Shown: positions 26,488 to 32,464 of the stretch, one piece after another | Numbering within the stretch: position 1 is the first letter of the stretch | Layout: every line of letters starts with the position of its first letter | Source of the DNA: a virus | Virus record (IMG/VR): IMGVR_UViG_3300000101_000081 | Coordinates: 107 to 32,570 of that record | Reading direction: 5' to 3' (one strand) | DNA: 32,464 nucleotides | Program-made: the position numbers and the translations under genes | Notes under the pieces: generated by a model | Database searches by the model: none | Seen by the model: the letters and a program-made list of their open reading frames with translations, nothing else | What the model was told of the DNA's origin: nothing

Positions 26488-27561
26488 ATGGCTAACGGAG
26501 CTTTTACAACATTTGGTGCAGGTGACATAATTAATAGTATAGATTCTACAACAGGAACTTTATGGAGTGGAAATGAACCTCGATTAACTGAAGCTTATAC
26601 TTCATCAGTACAAAACTCATCTAATTCAGGACAATACTATCTTCATGTTTACCAAACAGCATCTACAGAAACTACAGCAGCAGTTCAATTTGATATAGCT
26701 TATGGTGATGAAGTAGGTAGTGGTAGTTTACTTTATAATTCTTTAGTTCCTGGTAAATCACCTTCATCTACTATATTTGGTCAATATCAAAATATAGCTT
26801 TAGGGGATGATACAGAACCTTTTATATTTGGAAATTATTCATCCTCATATTTTTACGCTATATCACTTGAAAGAGCAAGATACAAAGAATCATTAGCATT
26901 AGGTACAATGGCTTTATCTTTATCAGGATCATCAGGTGGTGCTGGAGCAGGAGCAGGTGTAACATTAAGCTTAACAGATAATAGTAATATAAGTACTGGT
27001 AATGTTTTTGGAAATGCTGGAAGAGTTTACCAAGTAGTTTCAGGATCAGAAGGAACAGTTTATACAGGTTTAAATGCTAATGGTTATACACCAGCTTCAG
27101 GATCATATGGTTTATTTTTACCAGATGTAGGATTAATATTATTAAATGCAGCAGCATTAGATGGCGATCAACCTTTTGGAACTGATGGAGGTATTAGTTT
27201 AGGTACAGCACGAAACTCAAATCAAAATGATGCTAATATGTCTAAACTATATGGAGCTATATCTCAAAGTGTATTTGCTGGAAATACTTTTAGATTAAAT
27301 TCTCAAGAAACATTAGCATCTGATTTTTATTTTGTAAGAGCTCAAAATGCAGATTTTAATTATTCTTCAAATCCATCATTTGTTTCAGGTTCAACAGGAC
27401 AATTATTATGGCCTCAAATGCAAAATAATCCACAAACATTTATTACAAGTGTAGGTTTATATAATGATTCAAATGAATTGTGTGCTATAGCAAAATTAAG
27501 CAGACCCTTAGCTAAAGATTTTACAAAAGAACTACTTGTTAGAGTTAAATTAGATTACTAA
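26488..27561 (+). CDS. Structural protein, paralog A
   Basis: 357 residues, Ser/Gly/Ala-rich. The C-terminal about 70 residues (NADFNYSSNPSFVSGS, ITSVGLYNDSNELCAIAKLS) match those of the next gene. The middle has a glycine-rich stretch (SGSSGGAGAGAGV). Probably a tail or capsid-associated protein; no enzymatic motif. Separated by 21 bases from the previous gene. Confidence 0.7.
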   Translation: MANGAFTTFGAGDIINSIDSTTGTLWSGNEPRLTEAYTSSVQNSSNSGQYYLHVYQTASTETTAAVQFDIAYGDEVGSGSLLYNSLVPGKSPSSTIFGQYQNIALGDDTEPFIFGNYSSSYFYAISLERARYKESLALGTMALSLSGSSGGAGAGAGVTLSLTDNSNISTGNVFGNAGRVYQVVSGSEGTVYTGLNANGYTPASGSYGLFLPDVGLILLNAAALDGDQPFGTDGGISLGTARNSNQNDANMSKLYGAISQSVFAGNTFRLNSQETLASDFYFVRAQNADFNYSSNPSFVSGSTGQLLWPQMQNNPQTFITSVGLYNDSNELCAIAKLSRPLAKDFTKELLVRVKLDY

Positions 27562-27566
27562 AATGT

Positions 27567-28742
27567 ATGTCAGCGTACAAACAATTTACAACAAAAGACA
27601 TTGTAATAACCCCCTTTTCAGCTAATAAAGGATTTAGCTTTACAGGAAATGCTATGACGGCATCTAATGTAGGAATTGAAGTTTATTTTGGTACTCAACC
27701 CCCAGCTAATAAATTAATATTTGAAACTACACAAAATACTTTATATGGTTCAGCTTATGGATCTACTATTTCGGGTTCTCAAAATTTTACAGGATTTGTA
27801 AATAAATTGAATACTAATTCTGTTTATTCAAGTGTAATGCAACTTTATTATTCTAATTATTTTGGAAGTGAATCTGGTAGTTTAGTTGCTACTTCAAGTT
27901 TACTATATGGTTTATCTGGTCCTCAAAATAATACATTTGCTGGATATAACAATCTTAATTTAGGTATTGAAGGATCAAATAATATGCCTATTGGAGCAGC
28001 AAAAAGTCCTCAATATGATAATTATCTATCAAGTACTATTACTCAAACTAGAACAGCATTATTAGGAGAAGAGGTAACTGTAGCAGGTGCTTCTAATAAT
28101 AATTTTGTAACATTATTTTCAATCCCTTCAAAATTATGGGGTAGTAATATTGAACCCCAAAGTATAGGTATAGAATACATACCTAATGGAGGTCCAACAA
28201 CATATACAATCCATGATGATAAAGAAGGAAATATGCTTTATTCAGGAACGGGTGGTGCGGTAAATATTAAAAATGAATATTGTGGTAATGTAGCTTATGA
28301 ACATGGGAATATAGTTTTAACTCCTATAAGTAAATCTGCAGGTAATCCTTATTCTTCACTTGCTGTTGTTGCTGGAATAGGAAATTCAGTGTTAGGAGGA
28401 CAAAATGGTTTTTCTGGAGCTAACCAATTACAATATCTTACTGTAGGATTTTCATCATCAGTTACCTTATATGAACATCAATACAAATGTACTGTAAGAG
28501 AAAATGAATTTGGTTATTCATTAAACCCATCATTATTATCGGGTAGCCAAGCAAATGTTCCTTTAGGAACTAATAATGTTTATAAAGATTTTGCAACAGG
28601 ATCATATTTTAGTCCTTATATTACAACTGTAGGGTTATATGATAATGAACAAAATTTATTAGCTATTGGAAAATTATCGGTTCCTACTAAAGTTCCAATG
28701 AATTCTGACTTAGAAATTCAAGTATCATTTGACTCAATTTAA
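27567..28742 (+). CDS. Structural protein, paralog B
   Basis: 391 residues from ATG 27567. An overlapping ATG at 27563 opens a short frame and is rejected. The C-terminus (ENEFGYSLNPSLLSGS, ITTVGLYDNEQNLLAIGKLS) is clearly related to the upstream paralog, while the N-terminal regions differ (KGFSFTGNAM, NVGIEVYFGTQPPANKL). Only five bases separate the two genes, so they probably arose by duplication and share an assembly partner (inference). Confidence 0.7.
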   Translation: MSAYKQFTTKDIVITPFSANKGFSFTGNAMTASNVGIEVYFGTQPPANKLIFETTQNTLYGSAYGSTISGSQNFTGFVNKLNTNSVYSSVMQLYYSNYFGSESGSLVATSSLLYGLSGPQNNTFAGYNNLNLGIEGSNNMPIGAAKSPQYDNYLSSTITQTRTALLGEEVTVAGASNNNFVTLFSIPSKLWGSNIEPQSIGIEYIPNGGPTTYTIHDDKEGNMLYSGTGGAVNIKNEYCGNVAYEHGNIVLTPISKSAGNPYSSLAVVAGIGNSVLGGQNGFSGANQLQYLTVGFSSSVTLYEHQYKCTVRENEFGYSLNPSLLSGSQANVPLGTNNVYKDFATGSYFSPYITTVGLYDNEQNLLAIGKLSVPTKVPMNSDLEIQVSFDSI

Positions 28743-28760
28743 CCTTATTAATAACTTTAA

Positions 28761-29261
28761 ATGACAAATATGCCAACAGCCGCTACCTGGATATACCAGG
28801 GAAGGGTTATAACATCAATAAAAGATATGCCTAAAGGAACTTATGGGTTTATATATGAAGTTAAACATAAACCTACAGATACAAGATATATAGGTAAAAA
28901 AGTTTTATATTTTGAGAGAAATAAAAAACTAGGTAAAAAGGCTTTACAAGCTTTAAAAGAAGAAAGATCTAAACAAGGTCTTAAAGGACGCACTCCTTTA
29001 AAACAAAAAACTATAACAGAATCAGATTGGAAAGATTATTTTGGATCTCAAAAAGAAATAATTACATTATCCCAACAAGATAATGCAGGTGAAAATTGGG
29101 AAAAACGTATATTAGAATTTGTTCCTTCTAAAAAACTATTAACATACTATGAGACTAAACATTTATTTAAAAATGAAGTATTAGAAGATAAACATAGTAC
29201 TCATATTAATGATAATATATTAGGTAAATTTTTTTCACGTGACTTTGGAGATATAAAATAA
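28761..29261 (+). CDS. GIY-YIG nuclease-like protein
   Basis: 166 residues. GFIYEVKHKPTDTRYIGKKV (residues 29-48) has the GIY...YIG spacing and a Lys after it; ESDWKDYFGSQKEI (87-100) and TYYETKHLF (128-136) complete the pattern, with Glu131 as candidate metal ligand. Such small phage proteins cut DNA and may be free-standing homing-type or repair nucleases. The target is unknown. It lies between the tail block and the primase. Confidence 0.7.
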   Translation: MTNMPTAATWIYQGRVITSIKDMPKGTYGFIYEVKHKPTDTRYIGKKVLYFERNKKLGKKALQALKEERSKQGLKGRTPLKQKTITESDWKDYFGSQKEIITLSQQDNAGENWEKRILEFVPSKKLLTYYETKHLFKNEVLEDKHSTHINDNILGKFFSRDFGDIK

Positions 29262-29275
29262 TATTCGTACATTTC
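29245..29275 (+). promoter_or_regulatory. Bacteroidota-type promoter of the primase
   Basis: TTG (29245-29247), 20 bases, TACATTTC (29268-29275; TAnnTTT kept). It overlaps the nuclease gene end. The ATG at 29280 begins only five bases after the element, predicting a leaderless mRNA. Confidence 0.6.
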
Positions 29276-29279
29276 CTAT

Positions 29280-30212
29280 ATGATAAATGAACTACTAGTA
29301 AGCTTAGTAAGTAGAGTATTAGGAGATGGAAAAATGACTGCTCGGGGTAATAGAGCATTTCATTGTCCCTTATGTAATCATTCTAAACCTAAATTAGAAA
29401 TTAATTTTACAGATAATAAAAAAGGATATCATCCTTGGCATTGTTGGGTTTGTAATGAAAAAGGAAAATACTTAAATACTTTATTTAAAAAGGTAAAAGC
29501 ATTACCCGAACATTTTTCAGAATTAAAGTCATTAGTAAAGACGGGCTATCAAGTTAAAGATATAGAAGTAATTAAATACGATTTAAAACTACCAGATGAA
29601 TTTATCCCTATAATTAATAATAGTAAAAATATAATAGAAAGACAGGCATGGGTTTATTTAAAGAATAGAGGTATAACTATTAAAGATATTGAAAAATATA
29701 ATATAGGATATTGTGAATATGGTAGATATGCTAAAATGGTTATTATTCCTTCTTATGATAAAAATGGTAATTTAAATTATTTTACAGGAAGGTCATTTGA
29801 AAAAGATCCTTATATAAAATATAAAAACCCAGAAGCATCAAGAAATATAATACCAAATGAACATTTAATTAATTGGTCTTTACCCTTAGTTATATGTGAA
29901 GGTATGTTTGATGCTATTGCCATAAAACGCAATGCTATTCCTTTATTAGGTAAAAACATACAATCTGAATTAAGGAAAAAAATAGTTACATCAACAATTA
30001 AAAAAATATACATAGCATTAGATACAGACGCTATGAAACAAGCAATTAAATTTGCAGAAGAATTTATAAATGAAGGAAAAGAAGTTTATTTAATAGATCT
30101 TAAAGAAAAAGATCCTAGTGAAATGGGGTTTTATGATTTTACAACATTAATCCAAAATACATTCCCCTTAACCTCCTACCAATTAATGGAAAGGAAATTA
30201 CAATCAATATGA
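29280..30212 (+). CDS. DNA primase (zinc-finger plus Toprim)
   Basis: 310 residues. An N-terminal zinc finger uses Cys29-x2-Cys32 and Cys55-x2-Cys58 (HCPLCNHS, HPWHCWVCN). The Toprim part shows CEGMFDAIAI (Glu207) and ALDTD (Asp248, Asp250), with KDPSE (Asp278) following. This is a DnaG-type primase that makes RNA primers for lagging-strand synthesis, the role of gp61 in T4. No helicase domain is fused. It overlaps the downstream nuclease start by four bases. Confidence 0.88.
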   Translation: MINELLVSLVSRVLGDGKMTARGNRAFHCPLCNHSKPKLEINFTDNKKGYHPWHCWVCNEKGKYLNTLFKKVKALPEHFSELKSLVKTGYQVKDIEVIKYDLKLPDEFIPIINNSKNIIERQAWVYLKNRGITIKDIEKYNIGYCEYGRYAKMVIIPSYDKNGNLNYFTGRSFEKDPYIKYKNPEASRNIIPNEHLINWSLPLVICEGMFDAIAIKRNAIPLLGKNIQSELRKKIVTSTIKKIYIALDTDAMKQAIKFAEEFINEGKEVYLIDLKEKDPSEMGFYDFTTLIQNTFPLTSYQLMERKLQSI

Positions 30213-30997
30213 AAAAAAGAAATATAAAAAAGTCTTATAATAGAATTTTAGAAATTAGTGAAGATTCAAAACAAATCACACTCCCCGATGCAAGATATTA
30301 TCGTAGAAATGGTAAATATTATCCTTCAATAACGTATGTTTTAAGTTGTTATCCTAAAGGAAAACATTTTCAAGATTGGTTAAAGAAAGTAGGTTTTAGT
30401 GCTGATTGGATTGTTAAAAAAGCAGCTGAAGAAGGTACTCAAGTACACGAAATGATTGAAGATTATCTTAATGGTAAAGAATTAAATTTTTTATCTAATG
30501 GTATACCTGTATATAATCCTGATGTTTGGCAAATGTTTTTAAAATTTGTTGATTTTTGGGAAGAATATAATCCTACATTAGTTGAAGCAGAAGTACATTT
30601 ATTTTCAGATAAAATTAAAGTAGCAGGTACTTGTGATTTAGTATGTGAAATAGAAATAGATGGTAAAACAGAAATGTGGATTATTGATTTTAAAACATCA
30701 AATAACCTACAAATAACTCATGACTTACAAGGAGCTATTTATGCTCAATGTTATGAAGAATGTTATGGTAAAACTGTAGATAGAGTAGGAGTATTATGGT
30801 TAAAATCTAAATCTAGAGGTAAAGATAAAGAAGGTAAACGTTTAAAAGGTAAAGGTTGGGAAATGCATGAGTCAAAACGTACACAAGGTGAAAATATAGA
30901 TATTTTTAATACTGTTAAAAAATTATTTGATTTAGAATTTCCTAGACATTCTCCTACATTTACAGAATTTAAAACTACAGCTAAAAGAAAGTTATAA
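30209..30997 (+). CDS. PD-(D/E)XK exonuclease-like protein
   Basis: 262 residues. EEGTQVHEMIEDYLNG contains the N-terminal His80; Asp143 (AGTCDLVCE), Asp160 with Lys162 (IIDFKTS) form the nuclease core, and QGAIYAQCYEE (from Gln174) is the usual fifth motif of RecB/Cas4-type nucleases. Probably degrades or trims DNA in replication or recombination. The start overlaps the primase stop, so both are translated together. Confidence 0.85.
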   Translation: MKKRNIKKSYNRILEISEDSKQITLPDARYYRRNGKYYPSITYVLSCYPKGKHFQDWLKKVGFSADWIVKKAAEEGTQVHEMIEDYLNGKELNFLSNGIPVYNPDVWQMFLKFVDFWEEYNPTLVEAEVHLFSDKIKVAGTCDLVCEIEIDGKTEMWIIDFKTSNNLQITHDLQGAIYAQCYEECYGKTVDRVGVLWLKSKSRGKDKEGKRLKGKGWEMHESKRTQGENIDIFNTVKKLFDLEFPRHSPTFTEFKTTAKRKL

Positions 30998-31006
30998 TAT
31001 TTATAA
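30996..31006 (+). promoter_or_regulatory. Candidate late promoter, element only
   Basis: AATATTTATAA, 10 bases before ATG 31016. The same sequence as at 9441 and 13030, but with no TTG at the -33 position. Confidence 0.4.
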
Positions 31007-31015
31007 CAAAATACT

Positions 31016-31834
31016 ATGGACGACTTTAATTATAAAAAATATGTAGCAGAAGGTAGGCTATTAAAAGAGGCTACAGATGCGCCTAAAGCTATAATTTTAG
31101 CAGGAGCTCCTGGAGCTGGTAAAGGATATATATTAAAAGGTTTAGACTTAGGTGGTTTAAAAATAATGAATATTGATAATATTTTTGTTGATATGTTAAA
31201 ACAAGCTAATGTATCATTAGATTTAAAAAATGCTACACCTGAAGAAAGAAGTCAACAAGCTAAATCAATGGCTCAAGCTAATAAAAATTTTAAAGGTGAT
31301 ATAGCTGCTACTATTGAAGGTAAAGAATCATTTATATTAGATGGTACAGCAGCTTCATTTAATAATACTGTTAAATTAAAAAATGAATTAGAAGAAGCTG
31401 GATATGAAGTGTTTATGCTATATGTGTATACTGATTTACAACGTTCACTAAGCCAAAATCAAGATAGATACACAAAATCAGGAGGGGAAGATAGAAGTTT
31501 AGCTCCTGCAATTGTAATGCGTACTTGGAAAAGTGTAACAGATAATTTACCTAAATACGCTAATTTATTTGGAAATAATTTTGTAGCAGTAGCTAACACA
31601 TTAGATGATAGAATGCAAGATATAGATAAGATTATAAAAAAATACCTTGACCCATTTAAACCAGAAAATACAAAACCTAAAACCCCATCACAAATAGAAA
31701 AATCTAAAATTCAAAAAGCAGAATTAAATGCTGAAATTCAAGATATGTTAAGTGATGAATTTTTACAGGATGTAATTGAATACACTATGTCTAAAGAAGA
31801 AGCACAAATGAGATTAAAACAATTTTTAGCTTAA
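31016..31834 (+). CDS. P-loop kinase, zeta-toxin-like
   Basis: 272 residues. Walker A GAPGAGKG (residues 30-37), a following Asp54 in MNIDNIF, and ESFILDGT (Asp109) give the layout of a zeta-toxin/gluconate-kinase-like P-loop NTPase. LQRSLSQNQDRY could hold lid residues. The C-terminal about 50 residues are a charged helical extension. The substrate is unknown; in phages such enzymes are often polynucleotide or small-molecule kinases. It overlaps the next start by one base. Confidence 0.75.
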   Translation: MDDFNYKKYVAEGRLLKEATDAPKAIILAGAPGAGKGYILKGLDLGGLKIMNIDNIFVDMLKQANVSLDLKNATPEERSQQAKSMAQANKNFKGDIAATIEGKESFILDGTAASFNNTVKLKNELEEAGYEVFMLYVYTDLQRSLSQNQDRYTKSGGEDRSLAPAIVMRTWKSVTDNLPKYANLFGNNFVAVANTLDDRMQDIDKIIKKYLDPFKPENTKPKTPSQIEKSKIQKAELNAEIQDMLSDEFLQDVIEYTMSKEEAQMRLKQFLA

Positions 31835-32464
31835 TGAATAAATTAACAAAATCATTATTAGAAGGGTTATTGCCCGAAAATAAAAATAAAATAGTTGCTT
31901 TATATGGTGGGGGTTTTAAACCACCTATAGGGGGACATTTTGAAGTAGTAGATGAAGCTTTAAAACAATACCCTGAAATTGATGAATTAATAATATTAGT
32001 AGGTAGTGGTGAAAGAAATGGTATATCTCAAGCAGAAGCTATTTTAATTTGGGAAATATATCAGAATTATTTACCACCTAAAGTTAAAATACAACCTTCA
32101 AAAATGCCTATTGGTGATATTTATAGCTTTGCTAAAAATAATCCTCAAGATATTATCTACTGGATAATAGGTAAAAGAGAAGGAGCTGATGATGATGAAA
32201 GAGATATTATAGATAGAGCAAAAGCTTTAAAGAAAAATCCTGAAAAGTATAATAATTTAGATTTAAAAGTTGTTACTACACAAGATGAAGGTATGAGAGG
32301 TAGAAACGCTAGAGCAGCAGCTAAAAAAGGAAAAGCATATTTTACCCCATTTCTACCAAATATTTTATCAAAAGAAGATAAAGAAATGGTATTTAACATA
32401 GTTTCACCTGTATTAAATGAAAATGCTACATATTCTAGTGAAATAGATTATAAACAGATGATTC
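31834..32464 (+). CDS. Nucleotidyltransferase-like protein, partial
   Basis: Open to the window end (210 residues seen, from ATG 31834 overlapping the previous TAA). VALYGGGFKPPIGGHFEVVD (residues 21-40) matches the cytidylyl/NMN adenylyltransferase nucleotide-binding loop, with the first His of H-x-G-H replaced by Ile-Gly before G-H. IIYWIIGKRE and GMRGRNARAA fit the later motifs, the latter replacing the usual I-S-S-T-x-x-R. Probably transfers a nucleotide to a phosphate-containing substrate; the substrate is not readable. Paired with the upstream kinase. Confidence 0.75.
   Translation, partial: MNKLTKSLLEGLLPENKNKIVALYGGGFKPPIGGHFEVVDEALKQYPEIDELIILVGSGERNGISQAEAILIWEIYQNYLPPKVKIQPSKMPIGDIYSFAKNNPQDIIYWIIGKREGADDDERDIIDRAKALKKNPEKYNNLDLKVVTTQDEGMRGRNARAAAKKGKAYFTPFLPNILSKEDKEMVFNIVSPVLNENATYSSEIDYKQMI

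Noticed and set aside
20385-27110. Many copies of TCAGGATCA and close variants in the tail genes
   Set aside because: They encode Ser-Gly-Ser in frame in low-complexity tail proteins, so codon preference explains them better than a DNA signal.
1-32464. CRISPR arrays, insertion sequences, integrase genes
   Set aside because: I saw no regularly spaced repeats of that kind, no transposase or integrase motifs and no attachment sites.

Overview
The window is about 32 kb of a tailed, T4-like (contractile-tail) phage genome that probably infects a member of the Bacteroidota, most likely a marine flavobacterium. Three kinds of evidence support this. First, the baseplate genes gp25 and gp6 are recognisable, a gp5-like spike and a gp55-like late sigma factor are probable, and the rest looks like a myovirus: primase, PD-(D/E)XK nuclease, giant tail protein. 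Second, DNA is AT-rich and almost every gene starts after an A-rich leader with no Shine-Dalgarno sequence, as is usual for Bacteroidota. Third, several intergenic gaps carry a TTG-N20-TATATTTA promoter pattern that matches the Bacteroidota primary sigma consensus (TTTG / TAnnTTTG). Every confident gene is on the + strand.

Layout. 1-711: no convincing gene; its first ~120 bases are clearly more GC-rich than the rest and it holds several inverted repeats. 712-3027: a lone structural-looking protein, then two genes (a conserved small phage protein and a DUF932-like protein), each behind a copy of the same 72-bp promoter repeat, closed by a strong intrinsic terminator. 3139-6502: a glycan-related cassette: a GH130-like beta-propeller protein, a TPR protein, a GT2-like glycosyltransferase, a 2OG-Fe(II) oxygenase-like protein and a small orphan. 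6511-6756: a phage-encoded tmRNA that appears circularly permuted: the 3' acceptor/T-arm half precedes the 5' half and the tag reading frame. This is the most unusual thing in the window. 6797-9426: small hypotheticals, an HD-domain hydrolase, a small membrane protein and the gp55-like sigma. 9461-28742: the tail/baseplate block (gp5-like spike, gp25, gp6, several structural proteins, a 2530-residue LamG-containing tail protein, and three further structural proteins of which two share a C-terminal domain). 28761-32464: nucleic-acid and nucleotide genes: GIY-YIG nuclease, primase, PD-(D/E)XK nuclease, P-loop kinase and a nucleotidyltransferase-like gene cut by the window end.

How it may work together (inference): host RNA polymerase would read the TTG-N20-TATATTTA promoters, while the gp55-like sigma would take over for virion genes. 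The permuted tmRNA has its own promoter whose predicted start falls at the first base of the acceptor piece, and would rescue stalled ribosomes during infection with a tag (GEQVELAMAA) resembling Bacteroidota tags. The glycosyltransferase/oxygenase cassette could modify virion or cell-surface components.
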